NCBI GenBank assembly: GCA_039105265.1
Contig: JAPFFF010000018.1
Span: 2,294,001-2,358,000, forward strand
Source: Tritrichomonas musculus
Lineage: Eukaryota; Parabasalia; Tritrichomonadida; Tritrichomonadidae
Length of the DNA stretch: 64,000 nucleotides
Reading direction: 5' to 3'
In this document: positions 9,531-20,689 of the stretch, one piece after another
How the letters are laid out: every line of letters begins with the position of its first letter
Numbering within the stretch: position 1 is the first letter of the stretch
Position numbers and translations under genes: made by a program
The notes under the pieces: model-generated
Databases searched by the model: none
Seen by the model: the letters and a program-made list of their open reading frames with translations, nothing else
What the model was told of the DNA's origin: nothing

Positions 9531-10822
9531 ATTTATCATTTGTATTTTTAGAGGTGCTGACTTCACTTAAATTTTGGATTATTAAAATATTCGTATCTTC
9601 TGAAATATAATAATAAATATAATACATATTTATTTAATATTATTTTTTTTACATTAACTTCTCTGGAATATTTTGAATCTTTTATTCATCAAACATTCGA
9701 AAAGTTTCATTAATACTAAAAAAATTTGGGATTTGAATGAATAATATATAGCTCTTTTAAATCTATCAAAGGTATTGTTTATATTATTACAGAAGCTATT
9801 CCTCACATCTTTTTACTTTTTCAGATAAATCTCAAATAAGATGATATTTTTGAAAATTTTTTTAAAAAATTATTTAATCGAGCGATTTAATTGCATTATA
9901 TGGGAACCATCATTAGTATAGATAACAAATTTGTCATACACGACCAGTAAAGTTTTATAATCAGCCAACAGAATATTATTTCGCAAAAAACATTGATTCT
10001 TTAATAACATATCCAAAAGAGAATACTCATAAATACTAAGATTATTTGATATCGGTTTTATCTTATCTTGAATTATGTGTTGGGATATTATAAAAATATT
10101 GATTTTTGTAACTTTATTTTTCTTCATATCTTTTCTATATAAGCACTTATGCATACGAATTATATTAACCATATTTAATTCTCGCTACTATCATTCGTTT
10201 TCTTTTATTAAACCAATTAAATTTTTTATTTTCTATAAGGTCAAAAATTCACCTTTTTAATAACGAATAATTAAAAAAAAAAAAAATACGATAGAAGTCA
10301 ATATTGGCCTTAACCTCAGGGATCAATAAGTATCGGGGGCGATAAGTATTCCCCAAAAAAAACTTCTAAAAAATGAACTTTTTGGGCTTTGGGTAAATTG
10401 TGTGTTGAGTGATTGAAAATTATGATGGTTAACGAATTATTCTGAATTGAGTTTTGTTGAAAAAAAGTATTCAAAGAGGTCTATGTATGAAGTATTCATG
10501 TAATATGAGATATAAGTATGCCATAAAATAGTTTTTATTTAATTACTTGAGTATTAGAAAAAAAAATAAAAGCATATTAGAACAAAGTTAATTGAATTCA
10601 ATTGGGGTTCCGATTTATTTGAAAAAGTTAAATTTAATACATCAAAATAATTTTTTTAATTATATTGATAATTATTTATTCTTTTTTGAATAATTATGTA
10701 ATATCGGAATTCTTCAATAGTATTTCAAAGATCAGTTTTTGAATGAGATTGATGGATTTTTAAAGAAAACTCAAATTTCAAGTAAGATAATTTTTTCAGA
10801 ATCACTAAATCATTTTTAAAAA
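9531..10822. other. Intergenic AT-rich DNA upstream of the first Ras-like gene
   Basis: No gene is supported. A 100-codon minus-strand frame at 9870-10172 has no recognisable domain. A short imperfect repeat (ATAAGTATCGGG, then ATAAGTATTCCC) lies at 10325-10355 in an island of higher GC. Confidence 0.5.
10806..10822 (+). promoter_or_regulatory. Initiator-like core promoter of Ras-like gene 1
   Basis: The sequence AATCATTTTTAAAAA directly precedes the ATG at 10823. It fits the trichomonad initiator (Inr, TCA+1 followed by pyrimidines or T/A), which would give a 5' UTR of about 10 nt. The same arrangement occurs before the genes at 36437 and 52465 and, on the minus strand, at 52240 and 50357. 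Confidence 0.5.
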
Positions 10823-11425
10823 ATGAGCGCAAAAGAGATTAAAATCGGAATGTTTGGAGGAGGTGGTGTTGGTAAAACCTGTATCACTCTCCGATACCTC
10901 AAAGGAGAATTTACTGAAGGTTACATTCCAACTATTGAAGATGAATTTTCTAAAGTCGTTGAAATTAACAGTCAAACAATTTCTTTAATTGTTATTGATA
11001 CTGCTGGACAAGATGATTTCACTGAAATTAGGTTTAACTATTATAGGCAAGTACAAGGATTTGTTTTCGTCTTCGATATTTCTAATCCGCAATCAATTGA
11101 GGACTTAAAAACAATTTATGAAGATGTTAAAACAACATTAGATGATGAAGTTAAATGTGTTGTGGCAGCAAATAAAGCAGATTTACGTGATGAAGGAAAA
11201 TCCGATCTTGTTTCTACAGATGATTATAAATCAATTGAAACTGAATTGAAAACAAAAATATTTGAAACATCTGCTAAAACAAATCTAAACATCGATGATC
11301 TTTTTGCTTATATCGTTAAACAATTATTGAATAAAGATAAACAAGAAGCCAAATCGCCCGAAAAAAAGCAAAGCACTCCTAAACAAAACAGTGAAAGTGG
11401 TGGTGGGTGCTGTTTAATTGCATAA
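10823..11425 (+). CDS. Ras-family small GTPase (paralogue 1)
   Basis: A 200-residue Ras-superfamily GTPase with all five G motifs: P-loop GGGGVGKT (12-19), effector loop YIPTIEDEF (Ras YDPTIEDSY), DTAGQ switch II, NKAD and ETSAKT. The Gly12 and Gln61 equivalents of Ras are intact, so it should be a regulated hydrolysing switch. The C-terminus is a Lys/Ser/Gln-rich hypervariable tail ending GGGCCLIA, that is a CAAX box (CLIA) preceded by a second Cys. Prenylation with possible palmitoylation and membrane attachment is expected. It belongs to the Ras/Rap branch rather than Rab or Rho: it has no Rho insert and no Rab double-Cys end. Its paralogue lies at 20690 on the same strand. Confidence 0.95.
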   Translation: MSAKEIKIGMFGGGGVGKTCITLRYLKGEFTEGYIPTIEDEFSKVVEINSQTISLIVIDTAGQDDFTEIRFNYYRQVQGFVFVFDISNPQSIEDLKTIYEDVKTTLDDEVKCVVAANKADLRDEGKSDLVSTDDYKSIETELKTKIFETSAKTNLNIDDLFAYIVKQLLNKDKQEAKSPEKKQSTPKQNSESGGGCCLIA

Positions 11426-11598
11426 ACATCTCGAATTACTATGATTTATAAACATATTACTTTTAATATAATTTATGAATAAATGTTTATATCAAAGGAT
11501 TTTCTAAAATAAATCAACTTTTAACTAAGGATTGGTTTTATACTTTCTATACTTTTATATTTGATTTATAAAAAAAATTGGACAATCATTTTTTTCTA

Positions 11599-11620
11599 TC
11601 CATGAGTAGCTCCTCATGGA
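11599..11620. terminator. Perfect hairpin downstream of Ras-like gene 1
   Basis: TCCATGAG and CTCATGGA (8-bp stem, 6-nt loop) with further TTTC/GAAA pairing outside. It lies about 170 bp after the stop. A 3'-end role is only a guess; it may equally be a repeat remnant. Confidence 0.3.
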
Positions 11621-11653
11621 AAGAAAAAACCGCCATCTTAAGGTGAAATTTGA

Positions 11654-12196
11654 CTTATCTACTAGGCTTTTGTGTCCAAACGAGTTTGTATTCAAAAAGT
11701 ATCCAATGGATACTCATTTTTGTTCGTTATTTTTTGAGAGAATTTGAGTATCCAAAATAGCCAAAATGGACACTTTAATTCAATCTTGGATACACCTTTC
11801 AATTTTCATTGATTATTTTGAATGTATATTTCGTTTGACCAATTATATCGCTCCAAATTTACATTGAATTTTATTTTTTATTTCAAATGTTGATCTTCTT
11901 GGTCAAAATCATTCTTAGTGAATTTGAAAAGTTTATAATTCATATTTGAGAGGTTTTTTAAAAATTAAGAATAGTAGGTGTTTAAGACATTTATTATTGC
12001 TTTTTTTCTGATATTAATGAGTTTATTAAAGGAAAAATAAAGTATCCAATAAAAAATTTTTTGGATACTTCAACACAAATCTTTGAATAAAATACTAAAT
12101 AAAAAAGCAGTTTTATGTCCAAAAAAAGTGACAGCTTTTTACAAAAAGTCGAAAATGGACACTCAGTTCACTGGATACAAAAGCCTAGCTTATCTA
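11654..12196. mobile_element. MITE with 8-bp target-site duplication
   Basis: The 527-bp element at 11662-12188 starts CTAGGCTTTTGT and ends ACAAAAGCCTAG, a 12-bp perfect terminal inverted repeat. It is flanked by identical 8-bp direct repeats CTTATCTA at 11654-11661 and 12189-12196. An 8-bp duplication is typical of hAT and P superfamilies. The interior has no ORF but many subterminal copies of GTATCC/GGATAC and GTGTCC/GGACAC, which may be transposase binding sites. It is therefore a non-autonomous element. No matching transposase is identified in the window. Confidence 0.9.
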
Positions 12197-12404
12197 TATA
12201 TATATATATAAACGCTGGCCCTCTCAATTTTAAAATCAACTTTTTTGCAATTCTTTTGTGATATTTAAAATCTCCGTATTATTCTTACAATGAATCTTCT
12301 CTTTTTTAAGCACAAAATTGCGAATAAAAGGTAGTTTTCATTCAAAATGGATTTTTTTTTTATTAATTGAATTAATTGAATTAGATTATTTTTGTTTTGT
12401 TGTT

Positions 12405-12406
12405 TT

Positions 12407-12489
<83 letters not shown>

Positions 12490-12490
12490 T
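12405..12490. repeat. TTTA tetranucleotide microsatellite
   Basis: About 21 uninterrupted TTTA units, flanked on both sides by related sequence (TTAATTGAATTAGATTATTTT at 12363-12393 and a TTAATTCAATTAGATTATTTT copy at 12508-12528). It abuts the 16-bp minisatellite. Open frames through it are artefacts. Confidence 0.95.
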
Positions 12491-12534
12491 TATTATTAAT
12501 TCTATTAATTCAATTAGATTATTTTTTAATCAGT

Positions 12535-15500
12535 CCTCAGCCAATAAGCAACTCAGCCAAGGAACAACTCAGCCAAGGAACAACTCAGCCAAGGAACAAC
12601 TCAGCCAAGGAACAACTCAGCCAAGGAGCAACTCAGCCAAGAAACAATTCAGCCAAGAAACAACTCAGCCAAGAAACAACTTACCCAAGAAGCAACTCAG
12701 CCAAAAAACAACTTAGCCAAGGAGCAACTCAGCCAAAAAACAACTTAGCCAAGGAGCAACTCAGCCAAGGAGCAACTCAGCCAAGGAGCAACTCAGCCAA
12801 GGAACAACTCAGCCAAGGAACAACTCAGCCAAGAAACAACTCAGCCAAGGAACAACTTACCCAAGAAGCAACTCAGCCAAAAAACAACTTAGCCAAGGAG
12901 CAACTCAGCCAAGAAACAACTCAGCAAAGTATCAACTCAGCCAAGAAACAACTTACCCAAGGAGCAACTCAGCCAAAAAACAACTTAGCAAAGAAACAAC
13001 TTAGACAAGAAACAACTCAGCCAAGAAACAACTTAGCCAAGAAACAACTTACCCAAGGAGCAACTCAGCAAAGTATCAACTCAGCCAAGAAACAACTTAG
13101 CAAATGAACAACTTAGCCAAGAAACAACTTACCCAAGGAGCAACTCAGCCAAGAAACAACTCAACAAAGGAACAACTTAGCCAAGAAACAACTCAACAAA
13201 GGAACAACTCGGCCAAGAAACAACTCAACAAAGGAACAATTTAGCCAAGGAAAAACTCAGCCAAGAAACAACTCAGCCAAGGAGCAACTCAGCCAAGGAG
13301 CAACTCAGCCAAGGAGCAACTCAGCCAAGGAGCAACTCAGCCAAAAAACAACTTAGCCAAGGAGCAACTCAGCCAAGGAGCAACTCAGCCAAGGAGCAAC
13401 TCAGCCAAGGAGCAACTCAGCCAAGGAACAACTCAGCCAAGGAACAACTCAGCCAAGAAACAACTCAGCCAAGAAACAACTCAGCCAAGGAACAACTCAG
13501 CCAAGAAACAACTCAGCCAAGAAACAACTCAGCAAAGTATCAACTCAGCCAAGAAACAACTTACCCAAGGAGCAACTCAGCCAAAAAACAACTTAGCAAA
13601 GAAACAACTTAGACAAGAAACAACTCAGCCAAGAAACAACTTACCCAAGGAGCAACTCAGCAAAGTATCAACTCAGCCAAGAAACAACTTAGCAAATGAA
13701 CAACTTAGCCAAGAAACAACTTACCCAAGGAGCAACTCAGCCAAGAAACAACTCAACAAAGGAACAATTTAGCCAAGGAAAAACTCAGCCAAGAAACAAC
13801 TCAGCCAAGGAGCAACTCAGCCAAGGAGCAACTCAGCCAAGGAGCAACTCAGCCAAAAAACAACTTAGCCAAGGAGCAACTCAGCCAAGGAGCAACTCAG
13901 CCAAGGAGCAACTCAGCCAAGGAGCAACTCAGCCAAGGAACAACTCAGCCAAGGAACAACTCAGCCAAGGAACAACTCAGCCAAGGAGCAACTCAGCCAA
14001 GGAACAACTCAGCCAAGAAACAACTCAGCCAAGAAACAACTTACCCAAGGAGCAACTCAGCAAAGTATCAACTCAGCCAAGAAACAACTTAGCAAATGAA
14101 CAACTTAGCCAAGAAACAACTTACCCAAGGAGCAACTCAGCCAAGAAACAACTCAACAAAGGAACAACTTAGCCAAGAAACAACTCAACAAAGGAACAAC
14201 TCGGCCAAGAAACAACTCAACAAAGGAACAATTTAGCCAAGGAAAAACTCAGCCAAGAAACAACTCAGCCAAGGAGCAACTCAGCCAAGGAGCAACTCAG
14301 CCAAGGAGCAACTCAGCCAAGGAGCAACTCAGCCAAAAAACAACTTAGCCAAGGAGCAACTCAGCCAAGGAGCAACTCAGCCAAGGAGCAACTCAGCCAA
14401 GGAGCAACTCAGCCAAGGAACAACTCAGCCAAGGAACAACTCAGCCAAGAAACAACTCAGCCAAGAAACAACTCAGCCAAGGAACAACTCAGCCAAGAAA
14501 CAACTCAGCCAAGAAACAACTCAGCAAAGTATCAACTCAGCCAAGAAACAACTTACCCAAGGAGCAACTCAGCCAAAAAACAACTTAGCAAAGAAACAAC
14601 TTAGACAAGAAACAACTCAGCCAAGAAACAACTTACCCAAGGAGCAACTCAGCAAAGTATCAACTCAGCCAAGAAACAACTTAGCAAATGAACAACTTAG
14701 CCAAGAAACAACTTACCCAAGGAGCAACTCAGCCAAGAAACAACTCAACAAAGGAACAATTTAGCCAAGGAAAAACTCAGCCAAGAAACAACTCAGCCAA
14801 GGAGCAACTCAGCCAAGGAGCAACTCAGCCAAGGAGCAACTCAGCCAAAAAACAACTTAGCCAAGGAGCAACTCAGCCAAGGAGCAACTCAGCCAAGGAG
14901 CAACTCAGCCAAGGAACAACTCAGCCAAGGAACAACTCAGCCAAGGAACAACTCAGCCAAGGAGCAACTCAGCCAAGAAACAACTCAGCCAAGAAACAAC
15001 TCAGCCAAAAAACAACTTAGCCAAGGAGCAACTTACCCAAGGAACAATTCAGCCAAGAAACAACTCAGCCAAGAAACAACTTACCCAAGAAGCAACTCAG
15101 CCAAAAAACAACTTAGCCAAGGAGCAACTCAGCCAAAAAACAACTTAGCCAAGGAGCAACTCAGCCAAGGAGCAACTCAGCCAAGGAGCAACTCAGCCAA
15201 GGAACAACTCAGCCAAGGAACAACTCAGCCAAGAAACAACTCAGCCAAGGAACAACTTACCCAAGAAGCAACTCAGCCAAAAAACAACTTAGCCAAGGAG
15301 CAACTCAGCCAAGAAACAACTCAGCAAAGTATCAACTCAGCCAAGAAACAACTTACCCAAGGAGCAACTAAGCCAAAAAACAACTTCGCAAAGAAACAAC
15401 TTAGACAAGAAACAACTCAGCCAAGAAACAACTTAGCCAAGAAACAACTTACCCAAGGAGCAACTCAGCAAAGTATCAACTCAGCCAAGAAACAACTTAG

Positions 15501-17739
15501 CAAATGAACAACTCAGCCAAGAAACAACTTACCCAAGGAGCAACTCAGCCAAGAAACAACTCAACAAAGGAACAACTTAGCCAAGAAACAACTCAACAAA
15601 GGAACAACTCAGCCAAGAAACAACTCAACAAAGGAACAATTTAGCCAAGGAAAAACTCAGCCAAGAAACAACTCAGCCAAGGAGCAACTCAGCCAAGGAG
15701 CAACTCAGCCAAGGCGCAACTCAGCCAAAAAACAACTTAGCCAAGGAGCAACTCAGCCAAGGAGCAACTCAGCCAAGGAGCAACTCAGCCAAGGAACAAC
15801 TCAACAAAGGAACAACTTAGCCAAGGAGCAACTCAGCCAAAAAACAACTTAGCCAAGGAACAACTCAGCCAAGGAACAACTCAGCCAAGAAACAACTCAG
15901 CCAAGAAACAACTCAGCAAAGTATCAACTCAGCCAAGAAACAACTTACCCAAGGAGCAACTCAGCCAAAAAACAACTTAGCAAAGAAACAACTTAGACAA
16001 GAAACAACTCAGCCAAGAAACAACTTACCCAAGGAGCAACTCAGCAAAGTATCAACTCAGCCAAGAAACAACTTAGCAAATGAACAACTTAGCCAAGAAA
16101 CAACTTACCCAAGGAGCAACTCAGCCAAGAAACAACTCAACAAAGGAACAACTTAGCCAAGAAACAACTCAACAAAGGAACAACTCAGCCAAGAAACAAC
16201 TCAACAAAGGAACAATTTAGCCAAGGAAAAACTCAGCCAAGAAACAACTCAGCCAAGGAGCAACTCAGCCAAGGAGCAACTCAGCCAAAAAACAACTTAG
16301 CCAAGGAGCAACTCAGCCAAGGAGCAACTCAGCCAAGGAGCAACTCAGCCAAGGAACAACTCAGCCAAGGAACAACTCAACAAAGGAACAACTTAGCCAA
16401 GGAGCAACTCAGCCAAAAAACAACTTAGCCAAGGAACAACTCAGCCAAGGAACAACTCAGCCAAGAAACAACTCAGCCAAGAAACAACTCAGCAAAGTAT
16501 CAACTCAGCCAAGAAACAACTTACCCAAGGAGCAACTCAGCCAAAAAACAACTTAGCAAAGAAACAACTTAGACAAGAAACAACTCAGCCAAGAAACAAC
16601 TTACCCAAGGAGCAACTCAGCAAAGTATCAACTCAGCCAAGAAACAACTTAGTAAAGGAACAACTTAGCCAAGAAACAACTCAACAAAGGAACAACTCAG
16701 CCAAGAAACAACTCAACAAAGGAACAATTTAGCCAAGGAAAAACTCAGCCAAGAAACAACTCAGCCAAGGAGCAACTCAGCCAAGGAGCAACTCAGCCAA
16801 AAAACAACTTAGCCAAGGAGCAACTCAGCCAAGGAGCAACTCAGCCAAGGAGCAACTCAGCCAAGGAACAACTCAGCCAAGGAACAACTCAACAAAGGAA
16901 CAACTTAGCCAAGGAGCAACTCAGCCAAAAAACAACTTAGCCAAGAAACAACTCAGCCAAGGAACAACTCAGCCAAGAAACAACTCAGCCAAGAAACAAC
17001 TCAGCAAAGTATCAACTCAGCCAAGAAACAACTTACCCAAGGAGCAACTCAGCCAAAAAACAACTTAGCAAAGAAACAACTTAGACAAGAAACAACTCAG
17101 CCAAGAAACAACTTAGCCAAGAAACAACTTACCCAAGGAGCAACTCAGCAAAGTATCAACTCAGCCAAGAAACAACTTAGCAAATGAACAACTCAGCCAA
17201 GAAACAACTTACCCAAGGAGCAACTCAGCCAAAAAACAACTTAGCAAAGAAACAACTTAGACAAGAAACAACTCAGCCAAGAAACAACTTAGCCAAGAAA
17301 CAACTTACCCAAGGAGCAACTCAGCAAAGTATCAACTCAGCCAAGAAACAACTTAGCAAATGAACAACTTAGCCAAGAAACAACTTACCCAAGGAGCAAC
17401 TCAGCCAAGAAACAACTCAACAAAGGAACAATTTAGCCAAGGAAAAACTCAGCCAAGAAACAACTCAGCCAAGGAGCAACTCAGCCAAGAAACAACTCAG
17501 CCAAGAAACAACTCAGCCAAGGAACAATTTAGCCAAGGAAAAACTCAGCCAAGAAACAACTCAACAAAGGAACAATTTAGCCAAGGAAAAACTCAGCCAA
17601 GAAACAACTCAGCCAAGAATCAACTCAGCCAAGGAGCAACTAAGCCAAGGAGCAACTCAACTAAGAATCAACTCAGCAAATAATCAACTTAGCCAAGAAT
17701 CAACTTAGCCAAAAAACAACTCAGCATAAAAGCAACTCA
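12535..17739. repeat. 16-bp minisatellite, about 325 units, with higher-order repeats
   Basis: Consensus unit CAACTCAGCCAAGGAG with recurrent variants (GAAA or GGAA for GGAG, CTTACCCAAG, AGCAAAGTAT). Because 16 is not a multiple of 3, three units encode one 16-residue cycle in every plus frame, which explains the long spurious Q/N/S/K-rich frames. A variant block containing GCAAATGAAC occurs at 13104, 13696, 14096, 14688, 15504, 16080, 17184 and 17360 (ATG positions). Spacings are 592, 400, 592, 816, 576, 1104 and 176 bp, all exact multiples of 16. The 592+400 pattern defines a 992-bp higher-order repeat. There is strong strand asymmetry: the plus strand has few T. Confidence 0.97.
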
Positions 17740-17867
17740 TCACCGGAATGCTACACTTATTGGTGATGAATAAGAAAGATTTGATAAGATAAAATGCTAC
17801 ACTTATCGGTTTTTTTAATAAAGAGAATTTTTTTATCTCAAACCTTTTTTAATAATATTATTATTAT
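17740..17867. repeat. Array edge with duplicated ATGCTACACTTAT
   Basis: AATGCTACACTTATTGG and AATGCTACACTTATCGG occur about 60 bp apart immediately after the minisatellite, marking the junction to the purine-rich block. No gene is present. Confidence 0.5.
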
Positions 17868-18690
17868 TAAACGGGAATAGATGAAATTGGATAAAAAAGA
17901 AGAGAATAAGAGAGATTGGATAAGATAGAAAAGAATAAGAATAATAAATATTGGATAAGATAAAAGAGAATAAGAAAGATTAGATGAAATAGGAGAGAAT
18001 AGGTGATATTGGATGAGAAAGATTAATTTAGAGAGAAGAGAATAAGTGAGATTATATAAGATAAATGAGATTGGATGAGAAAGATTACATGAGATAGAAG
18101 AGAATAAGAAAGATCAAATGAGATAGAAGAGAATATGAGAGATTGGATAAGATAGAAGAGAATGAGAATAAGAAAGATTGAATAAGATAAATGAGAATAA
18201 GAAAAATTGGATGAAATAGAAGAGAATAGAAGAAAATGGATATGAAAGATTAGGATAAGAGAGATTGGGTCAGATGAAAAAGAATAAGAGAAATTAGATA
18301 AGAAAAATGAGAATAAGTTAAATTAGATGATATAGAAGAGAATAGAAAAGACTAATTGAAAAAGATAAGAATAAGAAATATTAAATTATAAAGATGAAAA
18401 TAAAGAAGAATAAATGAGAATAGATTGGATTGAATGAGAAAGATGAGAATAAAAAAGATTAGATGAAAAAGATGATAATACAGGAGATGCGATGGAATAA
18501 ATGAGACTGAAGGGAATAGATAAGATTTAATGAGAATAATAAGATTGGAAGAGATAGATGAGAATATTTAAGATTAAATGAAAAAATTAGAACAAGAGAA
18601 TAAATGATATTGAATGAGAAAGAGGAGATTAGACAAAGTTTGGCAAGAATAAATGAGGATAAACTCTTCGAAGAGTTTAGATGAAAAGAA
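17868..18690 (+). repeat. Purine-rich degenerate repeat block
   Basis: About 800 bp of loosely repeated GAGATTGGATAAGATAGA and AGAGAATAAGAAAGAT modules. The plus strand carries A, G and some T but almost no C. Units vary in length and order, so the array is old. A perfect 18-bp palindrome AAACTCTTCGAAGAGTTT lies at 18661-18678. Reading frames on either strand are products of this composition. Confidence 0.85.
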
Positions 18691-18755
18691 TTTTCTTTAT
18701 TAAAAAAATGTTTTTGATTTGGAAAAAAGAAACAATCATTTTTTAAGGTAAAAGA

Positions 18756-18782
18756 CACTTTTTGAGCGAAGCTCAAAAAGTG
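18756..18782. repeat. Perfect 12-bp hairpin
   Basis: CACTTTTTGAGC, loop GAA, GCTCAAAAAGTG. This is an unusually strong stem for this AT-rich stretch. It could be a terminus of a decayed element or a structured RNA end. A GC-rich island with GGAGC...GCTCC pairing follows at 18936-18955. Confidence 0.6.
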
Positions 18783-20689
18783 GCGTTCTAGTTCTGTTAA
18801 GAAAATTATCCAAAAAATCGTAAATTTAATTTTTACCGAAAAATTATAACTATTTGCTTTTTTTGATATGAATTTTTATATTTTTACATAATTTTTCAGG
18901 AATATGCACACCAGTAATCACCACGGAGCTGCGCGAAGCCGAATCGGGCTCCTTGAATTGCTGGATGAATCGGGAATCTATTTTAACTATATAATTATGC
19001 ATAATTTAGCAAAAATTGAATAAAAAAAAGTATAAAAAAACATTCAAAAAGTTAAAAGTTTTCAAAAAGTGAAGTAGAAAAAAACGATTCCCCTTATTAT
19101 TTTCTCTTTTTCAATATTATATAATTGACTTTTCAAATGAAGAGAGGTACGGGTACTAAAAATTTTTTTAAAAATTCTTTATATTAATATATTTTATTAA
19201 GTATATTCCATATTATATAAAAAATATTTAATGAAAGAGTTTTGTTCGTCAGGTGGAGTTTTATGAGTATTTTTATTAATTTTCGTAAACTATTGAAATT
19301 TTAAAAAAAAATTCATCAAATATTTTTCATGTTTTTGCATAAAAAAAGTCATAAAATATTAAATGCATCTTTATTATATGAAAATGTTTAATAAAAAAAT
19401 TAATTCAATCGATCTTGTAATAATATCATTTTAAATTTCTATGAATTAAATGATAAATGTGTAAAATGAAGAATGATTTTTGCATAATATAATATGATTT
19501 ATCTTTTGAAACCTTTTCTACTCTTGAAAACATGAATTGCTAAAATCTGATAATAAATATTCTCAATGAAATCTTTTAAAAATGCCTTAAGATATGCGCT
19601 GATGATTTATTTATTTACCATAATTGGTTTAAATAAGAGATTGTTGGGAGAAATTAATGAATATGTCGTAATCTTTGTTTTTTTATTATAAATTAAAACT
19701 AATTTATCTCAGTAAAAAAAGAATTTTCTTTGTTTTTAACAGAGCAATTTAAAAGATGACTATTGGAATAATGCATATTTTAATATATAATTTATCAAAA
19801 AATATTTTGAATGCTTTAATTTCCTTCTTGAAAAAAAAAGCAATTAAAAAAAAAATTCAATATGAACCGGAAATAGTCAAATATCCAACCGGAAATAGTC
19901 AAAAAGTTTTTGACATATTAATAAAAATCCTTGAAAAAGATTCATGCCAATTATTTTTTTCATTCAAAAATTTAAATTTTTTTAAAAAAATTAAAGGTTA
20001 AAACGCAGCTACGCCTGACGAATCGTTTTTTATTTTCATATATTTATAGTGATATATATTAATTATCCTATAAATTGATATATAGTTATCCCTTGAGAAT
20101 TAAACAACCATTCCAAAAAATGAGTTGTAAAATACAATTTTTTATAAATTTTATTTTTTTTCATGAAAAAAATTGTTTTATTTTAAATAAATAATTATTT
20201 AATATAAATATTATATTTATTAGTTAAATATATGATAATTATGAATTAAAAATATTTTTTCATTAAGATATTTATATATATTTAATGATTTTTGGCAATT
20301 ATGTAACTTCTTTCCCTATGAATAAATAATCAAAACAATAAGTATTTCATATAATACAATAAAAGTTTAAAATAAACATATAATAAAATTATTGAGATAT
20401 AAAATATTAAAGGAAATAAAAGCAAAATATTAAATAGACAAAATACGTTATTTTAGTCCCCGCACTTCTAAATGAAGTTAATTGAAAAAGTTTAATTTTT
20501 TAATTATAAAAAAAAATAGTCTTTGTTAGATTATTTTATATAAAAAAAGTATATATAAAAAAAGGTATTCAAGGTCATGATTTTTAAAAAACTTTTTTCA
20601 TCCTCCAATAAGAAAATAGTCTTCAGCCACCCTATTGAAATGTTTTCAAGTTTTTCTGAAATTAATTTAAAACAGCATTTTATATAAAA
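18783..20689. other. AT-rich intergenic region before the second Ras-like gene
   Basis: About 1.9 kb with no supported gene. A possible inverted pair, TTCGTCAGGTGGAG at 19246 and its relative CTACGCCTGACGAA at 20009-20022, may bound a decayed element of about 775 bp. Inside it ACCGGAAATAGTCAAA is directly repeated at 19867 and 19899. The 81-codon frame at 19756-20001 has no recognisable domain. Confidence 0.4.

Noticed and set aside
9870-10172. 100-codon minus-strand frame
   Set aside because: Composition is partly protein-like, but there is no domain and no clear upstream initiator, and the region is otherwise AT-rich intergenic DNA.
12318-17683. Several long plus-strand frames rich in Gln, Asn, Ser and Lys
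   Set aside because: They are produced by the 16-bp minisatellite and the TTTA tract; they end wherever a TAG or TGA variant occurs and have no conserved start.
18459-18776. 105-codon minus-strand Phe/Ser/Leu-rich frame
   Set aside because: It is a by-product of the purine-rich strand and runs into the hairpin.
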